This document shows positions 18,888-29,043 of a stretch of 64,000 nucleotides of DNA, piece by piece. A program made the position numbers and the translations under genes. The notes under the pieces were generated by a model that saw nothing but the letters and a program-made list of their open reading frames with translations, did not search any database and was not told the DNA's origin. The stretch is from assembly GCF_001507595.1 (NCBI RefSeq), contig NZ_LQBQ01000012.1, forward strand, positions 558,001 through 622,000. The letters run 5' to 3'. This stretch comes from Ruegeria marisrubri. GTDB lineage: Bacteria; Pseudomonadota; Alphaproteobacteria; Rhodobacterales; Rhodobacteraceae. Position 1 is the first letter of the stretch, and each line of letters opens with the position of its first letter.

Positions 18888-20093
18888 ATGATTAGGCGCA
18901 AGGCACAGCGCGAATCCGAAGAGGCGGATAAGGTCAGGCCAAAAGGATTCGACGATTTCGAACTTCGGCTCGGAGACATCATGCGAGGCGAGCGGGCGAC
19001 GATGGGCAAGTCGCTGCTGGATGTTCAGAGAGAGTTGCGGATCAAGGCCAACTACATCGCCGCCATCGAAAATTGCGACCCCAGCGCGTTTGACACACCC
19101 GGTTTCATTGCCGGGTATGTTCGTTCTTACGCCCGCTACCTGGGCATGAATCCCGACGAAACCTTTGCCACATTCTGCAAGGAAAGCGGCTTTCAGGTCG
19201 CGCATGGCATGTCGTCCGAGGCCTCGGTGGTCAAGAAGTCGGAAAGTGGCCTGCCGGCGCAGGGCCCCATGGGGCGGGATCCGTTCATTTCCCCCCACAC
19301 GCCTTTCGTGCCCGGTCGGGAGTCGGTCCTCAACCAGATCGAACCGAGGGCCATCGGGTCGTCGCTGGTTCTGCTGGCCCTGATCGCCGGTATCGGCTAC
19401 GGCGGCTGGACCGTGTTGAAAGAGGTGCAGCAGGTTCAGGTCGCTCCGGTCGAGCAAGCACCTCTTGTCCTGTCGGATCTCGACCCTCTGGACGAGGCGC
19501 GCAACCGGGAGGCCGATGTTCAGACCGCCGGAATGACAAGCCCGGATGCCGATGCGCTGGACCGGTTGTACCGGCCGCAGGCTCTGGACGTTCCGGTTCT
19601 GGTGGCCCGCGATGCGCCGATATCGACTCTGGATCCGAGAACCGTGGGGGCATTCCGCGCCCCGGCCTTGCCCGAGGTCCAGATCGCGGAAACCCAGCGC
19701 GAGCCCGAGCCCATGCCGCCGCAGGTGCTGGAGGAAGTCGCGCCTTCGCTGGTGATGGTGGCGGTACGGCCGTCTTGGGTGCGCGTGACGGCCGCCGATG
19801 GATCGACGATCTTCGAAAAGATCATGGAATCGGGTGAAACCTACGAAGTGCCGCTGACGGAAGAGCCGCCCTTGCTGCGCGCCGGCGAAAGCGGCGCGAT
19901 CTATTTCGCCACGAATGGCGAACACTACGGCCCGGTCGGGGAACGCGGTGTCGTGACCAAGAACGTACCGCTTTCGATCGACGCGGTGACCGGGACTTAT
20001 CAGGTTGCCGATCTCGAACAGGATGACGATCTGGCACGGATGGTGGCCGAGGCTCGGGCAGAGATCGAGTCGCCCGAAACCCCGGTCGAGTAA
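18888..20093 (+). CDS. RodZ-like helix-turn-helix membrane protein (DUF4115)
   Basis: From this start the protein has 401 residues. A cytoplasmic helix-turn-helix domain lies at about 21-95 ([10 protein letters not shown], then [15 protein letters not shown]), one membrane helix at about 156-176, a Pro/Glu-rich periplasmic linker, and a C-terminal DUF4115 domain at about 285-365 ([16 protein letters not shown]). That order is the RodZ layout, in which the HTH binds MreB and helps keep rod shape. Start choice is not certain: ATG 18888 (MIRRKAQ) leaves a normal short N-terminus, while ATG 18831 (MKRFAAS) adds 19 residues. No mre gene is nearby. ispG follows after 73 bases. Confidence 0.85.
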   Translation: MIRRKAQRESEEADKVRPKGFDDFELRLGDIMRGERATMGKSLLDVQRELRIKANYIAAIENCDPSAFDTPGFIAGYVRSYARYLGMNPDETFATFCKESGFQVAHGMSSEASVVKKSESGLPAQGPMGRDPFISPHTPFVPGRESVLNQIEPRAIGSSLVLLALIAGIGYGGWTVLKEVQQVQVAPVEQAPLVLSDLDPLDEARNREADVQTAGMTSPDADALDRLYRPQALDVPVLVARDAPISTLDPRTVGAFRAPALPEVQIAETQREPEPMPPQVLEEVAPSLVMVAVRPSWVRVTAADGSTIFEKIMESGETYEVPLTEEPPLLRAGESGAIYFATNGEHYGPVGERGVVTKNVPLSIDAVTGTYQVADLEQDDDLARMVAEARAEIESPETPVE

Positions 20094-20166
20094 GACCGGC
20101 ATTGAAGGGCCTGCGCGACCGGCCTATGTATCGGGCAGAACCGGAACCCACGCGGACCTGACCTTC

Positions 20167-21288
20167 ATGTCTCTCAATCACGTGCGCCCGTGGCGCGATA
20201 TCTACCGCCGGAAATCCCGTCAGATCATGGTCGGCAACGTGCCCGTGGGCGGCGACGCCCCGATTGCGGTGCAGACCATGACCAACACGCCGACGACCGA
20301 TGTCGCCGCGACCGTGGCACAGGTGCAGGCCGCGGCCGAGGCGGGGGCGGATATCGTGCGTGTCTCGGTTCCTGACGAGGCCTCGTCAAAGGCGCTGAAA
20401 GAGATCGTCAAGGAAAGCCCGGTGCCGATCGTGGCCGACATCCATTTCCACTACCGCCGCGGTATCGAGGCTGCCGAGGCCGGCGCCGCCTGCCTGCGCA
20501 TCAACCCGGGCAATATCGGTGACGAGAAGCGGGTGAAAGAGGTCATCCAGGCGGCGCGCGATCACAACTGCTCGATCCGGATCGGCGTGAACGCGGGCAG
20601 CCTGGAAAAGCACCTGCTGGAGAAATACGGCGAACCGTGCCCCGAGGCGATGGTGGAAAGCGGGTTGGAACATATCCGCATCCTGCAGGACAACGATTTC
20701 CACGAGTTCAAGATCAGCGTTAAGGCCAGCGACGTATTCCTGTCTGCCGCCGCCTATCAGGGTATTGCCGAGGCCACGGACGCGCCGATCCATCTGGGCA
20801 TTACCGAGGCCGGCGGGCTGGTCAGCGGCACGATCAAATCGGCCATCGGGCTGGGCAACCTGCTGTGGATGGGCATCGGGGACACGATCCGCGTCAGCCT
20901 GTCCGCCGATCCGGTGGAAGAGGTGAAGGTCGGCTATGAAATCCTCAAGTCGCTGGGCCTGCGCCATCGCGGGGTCAACATCATCTCGTGCCCGTCCTGC
21001 GCGCGGCAGGGGTTCGACGTGATCAAGACGGTCGAGACGCTGGAAAAGAGGCTGGAACACATCAAGACGCCCATGAGCCTGTCGATCATCGGCTGCGTCG
21101 TGAACGGCCCGGGCGAGGCGCTGATGACCGATGTCGGCTTTACCGGCGGTGGTGCCGGCTCGGGCATGGTCTATCTGGCGGGCAAGGCCAGCCACAAGAT
21201 GTCGAACGACCAGATGATTGACCACATCGTCGAGCAGGTCGAGAAGAAGGCCGCCCAGATCGAGGCCGCAGCCGAGGCGGCCGAGTAG
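20167..21288 (+). CDS. ispG: 4-hydroxy-3-methylbut-2-enyl diphosphate synthase (flavodoxin)
   Basis: This 373-residue enzyme (GcpE) converts methylerythritol cyclodiphosphate to HMBPP, the penultimate step of the non-mevalonate isoprenoid pathway. The [4Fe-4S] ligands are visible: CPSC with Cys275 and Cys278, and [12 protein letters not shown] with Cys310 and Glu317. The N-terminal TIM-barrel blocks ([25 protein letters not shown]) are all present. The ATG at 20167 gives the usual length. The GNAT gene begins 6 bases after the stop, so the two form an operon. Confidence 0.97.
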   Translation: MSLNHVRPWRDIYRRKSRQIMVGNVPVGGDAPIAVQTMTNTPTTDVAATVAQVQAAAEAGADIVRVSVPDEASSKALKEIVKESPVPIVADIHFHYRRGIEAAEAGAACLRINPGNIGDEKRVKEVIQAARDHNCSIRIGVNAGSLEKHLLEKYGEPCPEAMVESGLEHIRILQDNDFHEFKISVKASDVFLSAAAYQGIAEATDAPIHLGITEAGGLVSGTIKSAIGLGNLLWMGIGDTIRVSLSADPVEEVKVGYEILKSLGLRHRGVNIISCPSCARQGFDVIKTVETLEKRLEHIKTPMSLSIIGCVVNGPGEALMTDVGFTGGGAGSGMVYLAGKASHKMSNDQMIDHIVEQVEKKAAQIEAAAEAAE

Positions 21289-21293
21289 CGGTC

Positions 21294-21761
21294 GTGGAAG
21301 GGCTGCGGATATCCCGGGCAACGCCGGAAGACTTGGCGCCGGTTCAGGCCATCGCGCGCGAGACGCTGCGGAAAACCGCGTCGGTCTTTCTGGGAGAGGA
21401 GACGGTCGCCGGTTTCATCGAAAGCGGGCAGTCAGACGCCGAGATTGCCGACCATATCTCGAACCTTTACGTGGCGCGGCTGAACGGCCGGATCGTCGGG
21501 TTCGCGATCTATTGGGAGGGGTTCATCCACCTGATGATGGTGGACGTGACCCTGCACCGCGAGGGCGTGGGCACTGCCATACTGGACTGGTGTGAGAACC
21601 AGATGCGGGCCGAGGGCCATGAGCAGGCGCGGCTTGAAACCTTTGTCGGCAATGCGCAGGCGATCGGGTTCTATCTTGCGAACGGCTGGACCGAGGTTCA
21701 CCGCGACGGTCCCGAGGCCGGGGATTTCGCCAAGGCGACCTTCGAAAAATCCCTGGTCTGA
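21294..21761 (+). CDS. GNAT family N-acetyltransferase
   Basis: This 155-residue protein has the GNAT fold: an N-terminal RISRATPEDL strand-helix, a central beta hairpin (LYVARLNGRIVGFAIYW), a variant acetyl-CoA loop HREGVGTAILDW near residues 86-97, and a C-terminal NAQAIGFYLANGW block near 124-136. It starts with GTG six bases after ispG, so it is probably co-transcribed with it. The acceptor substrate is unknown and need not be linked to isoprenoids. It is convergent with the DsbA-like gene, with a shared terminator hairpin between. Confidence 0.88.
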   Translation: MEGLRISRATPEDLAPVQAIARETLRKTASVFLGEETVAGFIESGQSDAEIADHISNLYVARLNGRIVGFAIYWEGFIHLMMVDVTLHREGVGTAILDWCENQMRAEGHEQARLETFVGNAQAIGFYLANGWTEVHRDGPEAGDFAKATFEKSLV

Positions 21762-21763
21762 AG

Positions 21764-21788
21764 AAAAAGGGGCGGATCACCGCCCCTT
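21764..21788. terminator. bidirectional terminator
   Basis: Stem AAGGGGCGG with CCGCCCCTT and loop ATCA lies between the convergent GNAT and DsbA-like genes. It is followed by a T-rich run on the minus strand. Confidence 0.8.
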
Positions 21789-21794
21789 GATCAT

Positions 21795-22553
21795 TCAGCT
21801 TTTTCCGTCGCGAAGGCTGTCGGCGATATGAAGCAGTTGCTCAGCCGGCAGGTAACCGCGCAGAAGTTCGGTTTCGAATACGAAGGTCGGCGTGCCCGAA
21901 ATCTGCAGCCGCTGCGCCAGCGCGCGGTTTTCCGCGATCTGCCGGGTCACTTCGTCACTGTTCATCTCGCTCAGGATGGCGTCGCTATCCAAGCCAAGCC
22001 CGTCAGCGATGCGGCGCAGGGTGACCTCGGTGACATCGCCGCCAAACTCGATCAGGGCATCGTGCGCCTGCTTGTAGGCATCATCCCCGGCCACGATCTT
22101 GGTGGCCACCGCGAACCGCGACGACAGAACCGACGCTTCGCCGAGAATGGGGAACTCCTTGATGATGAGCCGGATGTTGCCGTCTTCTTCCAGCAGCTTC
22201 GCCACCTCGGGCACCGCCTTGCGGCAATAGCCACAGCGATAATCCATGAATTCGACCAGCGTGATGTCGCCATCCGGGTTGCCGCCCACCCAGCTGTAGC
22301 CGTCATCGAACAGGGCGTCGGCGTTGGAGGCGACCAGTTCCAGGTCCGCCTGCGCCTGCGCCTCGGCCTGTTTCTGTTCGAGCACCTCCACCGCTTCGAG
22401 GATCACCTCGGGGTTTTCCATGAGGTATGCGCGCACCTGCGCACCAAAGGCGGCCTTCTCTTCGGCGCTCATCGCGTCGAGGTCCAGCGCCGAAGCGGGG
22501 CCAGAGGCCAGTGTCAGGCCCAACAGGGCAGGGGCGGCAAATCGGAGCATCAT
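21795..22553 (-). CDS. DsbA-family periplasmic thiol oxidoreductase
   Basis: This 252-residue protein has a signal peptide (about 1-22, cleavage after PASA), a helical N-terminal extension at about 26-80, and a DsbA/thioredoxin domain with the active site DYRCGYCRK (Cys107 and Cys110). The layout, with a dimerising N-terminal helix region and a CGYC motif, resembles ScsC/DsbG-like and DsbA-like copper-tolerance proteins. A periplasmic disulfide oxidase or isomerase role is likely. The start ATG overlaps the stop of the M48-TPR protease gene (ATGATG over TGA), with AGGAAGAG upstream, so the two are translationally coupled. ATG 22550 is an equivalent start one codon later. Confidence 0.9.
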   Translation of the reverse strand: MMLRFAAPALLGLTLASGPASALDLDAMSAEEKAAFGAQVRAYLMENPEVILEAVEVLEQKQAEAQAQADLELVASNADALFDDGYSWVGGNPDGDITLVEFMDYRCGYCRKAVPEVAKLLEEDGNIRLIIKEFPILGEASVLSSRFAVATKIVAGDDAYKQAHDALIEFGGDVTEVTLRRIADGLGLDSDAILSEMNSDEVTRQIAENRALAQRLQISGTPTFVFETELLRGYLPAEQLLHIADSLRDGKS

Positions 22554-23899
22554 CTCTTCCTTTTCTGCATTCGTTCCGAGGCAATCAACACATCCTGGGC
22601 CCGTTGCCAACCCGGAGATCCCTCGGGCAGCAGGCCGATGGCCCGTTTGGCGTGGATTCCGGCATCCGCAAAGCGGGCCTGCATGGCGTATCTTTCGGCG
22701 GTGACGACCGAGGCCATGCCGTTGTTTCCTGTCTGCGCATAGGCCAGCCCGAGATCCTGCATCAGGCGCGCGTTGCGATAATCGCGGGCGCGGGCCGCTT
22801 CCAGCACCTCGAGCGCCTCTTTCGCCCGACCGGCACCCAGCAGCGCGCGTCCGTATCCCGCAAGGATCAGGGAATCGCGCGGGGCCAGTTCTACCGCTCG
22901 CTTGTAAGCGGCGACAGCCTGCTCGACCCTGCGGTTTTCCAGCAGGATCTGCCCTTTCAGTTCATGGTAGAACGGGTCGTCGGGGCGGATTTCCAATGCG
23001 CCGTTGATCGCGGCCAGAGACTTTTCAAGGTTTCGGTTCTGGTGATGGGCGGCGGCTTCGCGCATCAGGCGGATGTCGCGCTCTTTTTCTTCGGGTGCGC
23101 GGCGGAACGTCCAGGACGGCGCGCGGGTAAAGGCCGACAGCTTGCCCTTGACGCGTGCGAACCAGTAATCGGCGTTGGGGTTCGGGGGTGATGGATCCCC
23201 GTTTGCCTTCAGAAAGGCCTCGGCCGCCCGCAGCCGATCCCGGCTCATGGGGTGGGTGCGCATGTAGGGGTCCTGCAGGCTGTGGCTCAGCAATTCCTGC
23301 CCGGCAAAGGACCGCTGCAGATCGACCATCCCCTTCGGAGAGATGTCGGCCCATCGCAGGTAGCTGGCGGCAGACTGGTCGGCCGAGGATTCCTCGGCCC
23401 GGGTGTGGCTGAGAAAGCTGCGCAGCGCCGAGCTGCTGGTTCCGGCCGCGATCCCTCCGGCAGCCTCTCCGGCGCCGGCTGCGGCGGCAACTATGGCCAG
23501 GGCCGTCCCAAGCGTTGCAAATCGTTGCGCACTTTGAAAATTCGCGGCGCGACGGGCCAGATGGCCATTGGCGATATGGGCGGCCTCGTGGGCGATGACG
23601 GCCTGCAGCATGTCGGCGCGCTCGACCTGCAGGATCAGGCCGTAGTTGATGAAGATCGTGTTGTAGTCGATGACGAACGCGTTGAAGCTGCTGTCGTTGA
23701 CCACCAGAACCTTGACGCGGTTGGTGTTCAGCCCGGCCGCACGCAGGATGGGGAAGGCCAGTTCGCGCAACCCATGCTCGATATCCGGATCCCGCAACAG
23801 CCCGACCGCGGCGGCGGGCAGGGCCGTCACGAGCCATGCTGCCGTCGCAAGAATGAGTGCCGGGATTGACGCCAGCCGGGATACGCGCTCAAAGGCCAT
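22550..23899 (-). CDS. M48 family metalloprotease with TPR repeats (BepA-like)
   Basis: From this start the protein has 449 residues. It has a signal peptide (about 1-30, ALPAAA), an M48 zinc domain with HEAAH (His104, Glu105, His108) and a later glutamate region TRAEESSADQ, and a C-terminal TPR region at about 280-440 (MREAAAHHQNRNLEKSL, then repeated Ala-rich helices). That order matches BepA/YfgC, the periplasmic protease-chaperone that quality-controls outer-membrane proteins. The start could also be ATG 23923, which would overlap the opposite gene's start codon. It is coupled to the DsbA-like gene, consistent with joint envelope protein folding. Confidence 0.9.
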   Translation of the reverse strand: MAFERVSRLASIPALILATAAWLVTALPAAAVGLLRDPDIEHGLRELAFPILRAAGLNTNRVKVLVVNDSSFNAFVIDYNTIFINYGLILQVERADMLQAVIAHEAAHIANGHLARRAANFQSAQRFATLGTALAIVAAAAGAGEAAGGIAAGTSSSALRSFLSHTRAEESSADQSAASYLRWADISPKGMVDLQRSFAGQELLSHSLQDPYMRTHPMSRDRLRAAEAFLKANGDPSPPNPNADYWFARVKGKLSAFTRAPSWTFRRAPEEKERDIRLMREAAAHHQNRNLEKSLAAINGALEIRPDDPFYHELKGQILLENRRVEQAVAAYKRAVELAPRDSLILAGYGRALLGAGRAKEALEVLEAARARDYRNARLMQDLGLAYAQTGNNGMASVVTAERYAMQARFADAGIHAKRAIGLLPEGSPGWQRAQDVLIASERMQKRKR

Positions 23900-23921
23900 G
23901 ATCGCAACATGGGAGATGGTC

Positions 23922-25079
23922 ATGCGAAACTCAAGCCGGTCCAACGTAGATCCCTTTATCGTGATGGACGTGATGGAGGCCGCGCGCAAAGCCGAGGAAT
24001 CCGGTCGCCGCATCATTCACATGGAGGTCGGCCAACCGGGTACTGGCGCGCCGAAAGGGGCGATCAAGGCCTTGCAAAAGGCGATGGAGCAGGGTGCGTT
24101 GGGGTACACCGTTGCGCTGGGCCTGCCCGAGTTGCGGCAGCGCATCGCGCGGCTTTATGGCGAGTGGTACAACGTGGATCTGAATCCCGAGCGCGTCGTC
24201 GTCACTTCCGGGTCCTCCGGCGGTTTTCTGCTGACCTTCACAGCCCTGTTCGACACCGGCGACCGTATCGGCATCGGCGCGCCGGGTTATCCCTCTTACC
24301 GGCAGATCCTCAAGGCGCTGGATCTGGTGCCGGTGGACCTGCCCACCGCGCCCGAAAACCGGCTGCAACCGGTGCCGGCGGATATCGCGGGGATGGATCT
24401 TGCGGGGCTGATGGTGGCCTCTCCTGCCAACCCCACCGGCACGATGCTGGATCACGCCTCGATGGGGGCGCTGATCGAGGCGGCGCAGGCGCAGGGGGCC
24501 GCGTTCATCAGCGACGAGATCTATCACGGGCTGGAATACGAGGCCAAGGCCGTGACCGCGCTGGAACTGACCGACGAGTGCTATGTCATCAACTCGTTCT
24601 CCAAGTATTTCTCGATGACCGGCTGGCGCGTCGGCTGGATGGTGGTGCCCGAGGATCAGGTGCGCGTGGTCGAGCGCATCGCCCAGAACATGTTCATCTG
24701 CGCGCCCCATGCCAGCCAGGTCGCGGCGCTGGCCGCGATGGACTGCAAGGACGAGTTGCAGGCCAATCTGGACGTCTATCGCGCCAACCGCGCGCTGATG
24801 CTCAAGGGGCTGCCCGAGGCCGGGTTCACCAACATCGCGCCGCCCGATGGGGCGTTTTACGTCTATGCCGATGTCTCGGACCTGACCGATGACAGCCTCG
24901 CCTTCGCGGCCGAGATACTGGACAAGGCCGGGGTTGCGGCCACCCCGGGGCTCGATTTCGACCCCGCGCGCGGCCACAAGACGCTGCGGTTCTCCTATGC
25001 CCGTTCGACCGAGGACATCGAAGAGGGCCTCGCAAGGCTCAAGGCATTCATGCGCGAGCGTGGGGCACAGAACCGTTGA
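23922..25079 (+). CDS. pyridoxal-phosphate aminotransferase, class I/II
   Basis: This 385-residue PLP enzyme has fold type I features: ASPANPTG with Asn170, SDEIYHGLEY with Asp198 and Tyr201, and the PLP lysine Lys228 in SFSKYFSMTGWRVG. It looks like the aspartate/aromatic aminotransferase group, but the substrate cannot be fixed. The ATG at 23922 is chosen for the GGGAG site six bases upstream, because two earlier in-frame ATGs lack one. It is divergent from the M48-TPR gene with almost no space: the alternative M48 start would share the CATG at 23921-23924. The amidase amiC follows after 84 bases. Confidence 0.93.
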   Translation: MRNSSRSNVDPFIVMDVMEAARKAEESGRRIIHMEVGQPGTGAPKGAIKALQKAMEQGALGYTVALGLPELRQRIARLYGEWYNVDLNPERVVVTSGSSGGFLLTFTALFDTGDRIGIGAPGYPSYRQILKALDLVPVDLPTAPENRLQPVPADIAGMDLAGLMVASPANPTGTMLDHASMGALIEAAQAQGAAFISDEIYHGLEYEAKAVTALELTDECYVINSFSKYFSMTGWRVGWMVVPEDQVRVVERIAQNMFICAPHASQVAALAAMDCKDELQANLDVYRANRALMLKGLPEAGFTNIAPPDGAFYVYADVSDLTDDSLAFAAEILDKAGVAATPGLDFDPARGHKTLRFSYARSTEDIEEGLARLKAFMRERGAQNR

Positions 25080-25163
25080 CCCCGCGGAGGGCAAAGCCCT
25101 GCGTTCACAAGGAGGCCGGTGTGGTGTAGGGTTCTGCCAAACGATCTCGGGCTATCTGAGGCA

Positions 25164-26378
25164 ATGAGCAGGATCTTCATCATTTTTACGCTCCTGTGGG
25201 CGTGGACTTCTGGCGTGATCGCGCAAGAGTTCGGTGGCCTTGCGCGGATCGACGCGGAAAAGAGCCATATCACCGATGCGGGGCGCGACGGCGTTCAGCT
25301 GCAACTGGCGCTGAGCCAGGGGGTGCCCTACCGCCTGTTCACTTTGTCAGACCCGCCTCGTCTGGTTCTGGATTTTCAGGAGGTGGAGTGGAGCGGCCTG
25401 ACCTCCGAGGCGTTGTTGCGGACCGACCGGATCGCCGGCGTGTCCTATGGGGCCTACGTGCCCGGATGGTCCCGGATGGTGTTGGATCTGGGCCGCCCCC
25501 GGGCCATCGAGCAGGCGGGGCTCGATATTGATCAGGCGACCGGCGTCGCGACACTGGCTGTTCAGCTTCGGCCGGTCGGCGCCGAGCAGTTTCGGGCACA
25601 AGCCGGTGCGCCACATGATCCCCGCTGGGATTTGCCCGAACCCGCCGCCGTTCCGGCCGCGCGCGGGGGCGGCGCCCCGTTGCATGTGGTGCTCGACCCC
25701 GGGCATGGCGGCATTGATCCGGGGGCCGAGACGGAACGCACCAACGAGAAAACCCTGATGCTGACCTTCGCCCGTGAACTGCGCGAAGTTCTGCTTCGGT
25801 CGGGCGACTTCAAGGTGACGCTGACACGGAACGAGGACCGGTTCGTCTCGCTCGAACGGCGCGTGGCGCTTGCGCATCGGGCTGGCGCGGATGTTTTCAT
25901 TTCGCTGCACGCAGACGCGCTGGCCGAGGGGCTGGCCCACGGCGCCACGATCTATACCCTCTCGGAAGAGGCCTCGGACGCGGCCAGTGCCAAACTCGCC
26001 GAACGCCATGACCGCAGCGACATCATCGCCGGGGTCGATCTGAGCCACTCGGACGATCAGGTGGCGGATGTTCTGTTGGACCTTGCCCGGCAGGAAACGC
26101 AGCCCCGAACGGCGGCCCTGGCGCAGGCCCTGGCCGAGGGCATGGCCGCGCAGGGTGGGCCGATGCACCGCAGGCCCCTGCGGGAAGCCGCGTTTTCGGT
26201 TCTGAAGGCGGCCGATATTCCGTCGGTGCTGGTGGAACTGGGGTTCCTGTCCAGTCCGCGCGACCTGAAGAACATTGAGAATCCTGAGTGGCGAGCCGGC
26301 ATGGCGCGCGGAATCCTGACTGGTTTGCGGGCGTGGCGAAAGGCCGATCTGATGCAGCGGTCTTTGGTTCGGAAGTGA
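25164..26378 (+). CDS. amiC: N-acetylmuramoyl-L-alanine amidase, AmiC type
   Basis: This 404-residue periplasmic enzyme cuts the bond between muramic acid and the stem peptide, a step in daughter-cell separation. A signal peptide covers about 1-20 (SGVIA before QEFGG). An AMIN septal-targeting domain lies at about 25-135, then a linker, then the Amidase_3 domain at about 170-395 with LDPGHGGIDPGAE, NEKTL, ISLHAD and the catalytic VELGFLSSPRD block. Start ATG 25164 is chosen for the signal peptide and an upstream GAGG. PBP1A follows, with its own promoter in the gap. Confidence 0.93.
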   Translation: MSRIFIIFTLLWAWTSGVIAQEFGGLARIDAEKSHITDAGRDGVQLQLALSQGVPYRLFTLSDPPRLVLDFQEVEWSGLTSEALLRTDRIAGVSYGAYVPGWSRMVLDLGRPRAIEQAGLDIDQATGVATLAVQLRPVGAEQFRAQAGAPHDPRWDLPEPAAVPAARGGGAPLHVVLDPGHGGIDPGAETERTNEKTLMLTFARELREVLLRSGDFKVTLTRNEDRFVSLERRVALAHRAGADVFISLHADALAEGLAHGATIYTLSEEASDAASAKLAERHDRSDIIAGVDLSHSDDQVADVLLDLARQETQPRTAALAQALAEGMAAQGGPMHRRPLREAAFSVLKAADIPSVLVELGFLSSPRDLKNIENPEWRAGMARGILTGLRAWRKADLMQRSLVRK

Positions 26379-26428
26379 ATGGGTTCCGGCGGGACGCCGG
26401 CATCGCCGGCCAATTTATGCCATGTGTT

Positions 26429-26457
26429 TTGACCCCGCCATTGGGTGCTACTATATA
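26429..26457 (+). promoter_or_regulatory. sigma-70 promoter for the PBP1A gene
   Basis: TTGACC and TATATA are separated by exactly 17 bases. The -10 box ends 28 bases before the GTG start, giving a short leader of about 20 bases. Confidence 0.65.
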
Positions 26458-26485
26458 GACGGCAACGCGAAGCAAGGGCAGTCAC

Positions 26486-28975
26486 GTGATCAGGTTCGTT
26501 CTTTCCATTTTCGGGGCACTCTTCAGCCTTTTTACACTGGGTGTGCTCATGGTGGCGCTGACCATCGGCGGGGTGTTCTGGATCTATGGGCGCGACCTGC
26601 CCAGCCACGAGTCGCTGGCTCAGTACAAGCCGCCCACGATCAGCCGGATCTATTCCGGCGAGGGCCACCTGATCGACGAATTCGCCCATGAACGTCGACT
26701 GTTCACCCCGTCCGAGGAAATCCCGGATCTGGTCAAGCAGGCCTTCATCTCGGCCGAGGACAAGAACTTTTATTCTCACCAGGGCTATGACCCGCGCGGC
26801 ATCGCGGTGGCCGCGTTCGAGGCGGTCAGGTCCAGGGGCGAGAACGTGCGTGGGGCGTCAACCATCACGCAGCAGGTGATGAAGAACTTTCTGCTGTCGG
26901 GTGACCGGCGCATCGAACGCAAGATCAAGGAGATCATCCTTGCGACGCGCCTGGAAGAAACACTGAACAAGGAACAGATTCTCGAACTTTACCTCAACGA
27001 GATCTTCCTGGGTCAGAATTCCTACGGGGTGGCGGCGGCTGCCCAGACCTATTTCAACAAGACCCTGCAGGAGTTGGAGCCGCACGAGGCGGCAACCTTG
27101 GCCTCGATGCCCAAGGCCCCGTCGGATTACCACCCGGTGCGGCAGAAGGACCGCCTGCTGGCGCGGCGCAACTATGTGCTGCGCGAGATGTACCAGAATG
27201 GCTACATCGACAAGGCCACCTACGAGGTCGAGGTCGAAAAGCCGCTGCGCTCGGTTCAGAACGGCGATTTCGAGAGCTTCCGCACCGCGTTGCCACCGCG
27301 CGACTACTTCACCGACGAGATTCGCCGCCAACTGAGCGAAGATTTCGGCGAGGGCGAGTTCTTTACCGGTGGCTTCAGCATCCGCGCCTCGGTCGACGAG
27401 GAAATGCAGGTCGAGGCCGCGCGCGCCCTGCGTGAGGCATTGGAGAAATACGACCGCTCGCGTGGCAAGTGGCGCGGCACCGGCAAGGTGATCGCCGAAG
27501 AACTGCTGGAGGACGAGCCCGCGTGGCGCCAGGCCCTGGCAGACACCGAAGTGCCGCGCGACGTGGTCCTGCCGACCCGGTGGTATCCCGCCGTGGTGCT
27601 GAAGGTCGCCGATCAGCAATTGACGGTCGGTATTGAAGACGGCCCCGCCGATGGCATCATTCCGCGCTCGGACATCAAGTGGATGCAGGGTGACTTCGCC
27701 AAGAACTTCAAGCGCGGCGATGTCATTCTGGTGCGCGAGGGCGAAGGTGGCCAATGGTCCGCCCGGCAGGTGCCCGAGGTTCAGGGCGCGTTCATGGCGA
27801 TGGATGTCCACTCGGGTCGCGTTCTGGCGATGCAGGGCGGGTTCTCGTATCAGGATTCGGTGTTCAACCGCGCCACGCAGGCGCTGCGTCAGCCGGGTTC
27901 CAGCTTCAAGCCCTTCGTCTATGCAGCCGCGCTGGACAGCGGCTACAGCCCCGCGACCATCGTGGTGGATGCGCCGATCGAGGTGAACACGCCGCAGGGC
28001 CTGTGGCGGCCCAAGAACGCCTCGAACAAGTTCTATGGCCCGACGCCCCTGCGGACCGGGATCGAGCGGTCGCGGAACCTGATGACCATCCGTCTGGCAC
28101 AAGAGGTCTCGATGCCCGTGGTTGCCGGCTATGCCGAGCGTTTCGGTGTGTATGACAACATGGGGCCCTACCTGGCCAACGCTCTGGGCGCCCAAGAAAC
28201 GACGCTGTACAAGATGGTGGCGGCCTATGCGATGTTCGCCAACGGCGGCGAACGGGTGAAGCCAACGCTGGTCGACCGGATCCAGGACCGTTACGGCAAG
28301 ACCATCTATCGGCATGACGACCGGCAATGCGTGGACTGCAACTCGGACCGGATCGCCCCGAACAGAGGCCCCCGCATCGTCACCGATCGGCCGCGCGTGA
28401 TGGATGCGATCACGGCCTATCAGCTGACGTCGATGATGCGTGGCGTTGTCGAACGCGGAACGGCCGCTGGGGTCATCAACCTGCCGGTGCCGACGGCCGG
28501 CAAGACCGGCACCACGAACGATGCCAAGGATGTCTGGTTCATCGGCTTTACCTCGAACATCGTCGCCGGCTGCTACATCGGCTATGACCGCCCGCGACCG
28601 ATGGGGCGGGGGGCCTATGGCAGCTCGATGTGCGGCCCCGTGTTCCAGAGCTTCATGGAAAAGGCCGTGGCAAAGTATGGCGGCGGCCCGTTCGACGTGC
28701 CTCCGGGCGGGCATTTCATCAAGATCGACCGTTTCAGCGGCGCGCGCCTGCCGGATGATGCGACCGGGGATTACGTTGTGGCCGAGTATTTCCGCGATGG
28801 CGTCGATCCGATCTTTGGTCTGACCTATGACGGCGGATTTGCCATGGGTTCGAACCTGCCGCTGTTCGAAGAGGTCCAGCAAGCCGGCCGGCAGGTGCAG
28901 ACATCCACCGGGGAAACCACGACCGTCGGACCCAAGGCCAACTTTGGCACGGTCAGTTCCGGAGGCCTGTACTGA
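26486..28975 (+). CDS. mrcA: penicillin-binding protein 1A, bifunctional
   Basis: This 829-residue class A PBP polymerises and cross-links peptidoglycan at the inner membrane. One membrane helix (about 10-33) precedes the GT51 glycosyltransferase domain, whose catalytic Glu91 lies in [12 protein letters not shown]; an OB-like insert is at about 310-420; the transpeptidase has the SSFKP nucleophile near residue 474, SRN near 530 and KTGTT near 673. It starts with GTG, with AAGGG upstream and a good promoter just before. It follows amiC, so this pair serves wall growth and division. Length is normal for alphaproteobacterial PBP1A. Confidence 0.96.
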   Translation: MIRFVLSIFGALFSLFTLGVLMVALTIGGVFWIYGRDLPSHESLAQYKPPTISRIYSGEGHLIDEFAHERRLFTPSEEIPDLVKQAFISAEDKNFYSHQGYDPRGIAVAAFEAVRSRGENVRGASTITQQVMKNFLLSGDRRIERKIKEIILATRLEETLNKEQILELYLNEIFLGQNSYGVAAAAQTYFNKTLQELEPHEAATLASMPKAPSDYHPVRQKDRLLARRNYVLREMYQNGYIDKATYEVEVEKPLRSVQNGDFESFRTALPPRDYFTDEIRRQLSEDFGEGEFFTGGFSIRASVDEEMQVEAARALREALEKYDRSRGKWRGTGKVIAEELLEDEPAWRQALADTEVPRDVVLPTRWYPAVVLKVADQQLTVGIEDGPADGIIPRSDIKWMQGDFAKNFKRGDVILVREGEGGQWSARQVPEVQGAFMAMDVHSGRVLAMQGGFSYQDSVFNRATQALRQPGSSFKPFVYAAALDSGYSPATIVVDAPIEVNTPQGLWRPKNASNKFYGPTPLRTGIERSRNLMTIRLAQEVSMPVVAGYAERFGVYDNMGPYLANALGAQETTLYKMVAAYAMFANGGERVKPTLVDRIQDRYGKTIYRHDDRQCVDCNSDRIAPNRGPRIVTDRPRVMDAITAYQLTSMMRGVVERGTAAGVINLPVPTAGKTGTTNDAKDVWFIGFTSNIVAGCYIGYDRPRPMGRGAYGSSMCGPVFQSFMEKAVAKYGGGPFDVPPGGHFIKIDRFSGARLPDDATGDYVVAEYFRDGVDPIFGLTYDGGFAMGSNLPLFEEVQQAGRQVQTSTGETTTVGPKANFGTVSSGGLY

Positions 28976-29043
28976 CCGCTTGCCCAGCGGTCGGTGCTGG
29001 TCTATCAGAGCCCCTCGAAAGACCCGAAATTGCAGGAAACACC

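Noticed and set aside
26858..28882. A 674-codon open frame on the minus strand
   Set aside because: It is antisense to the PBP1A gene, whose catalytic motifs are intact, and has no recognisable domain.
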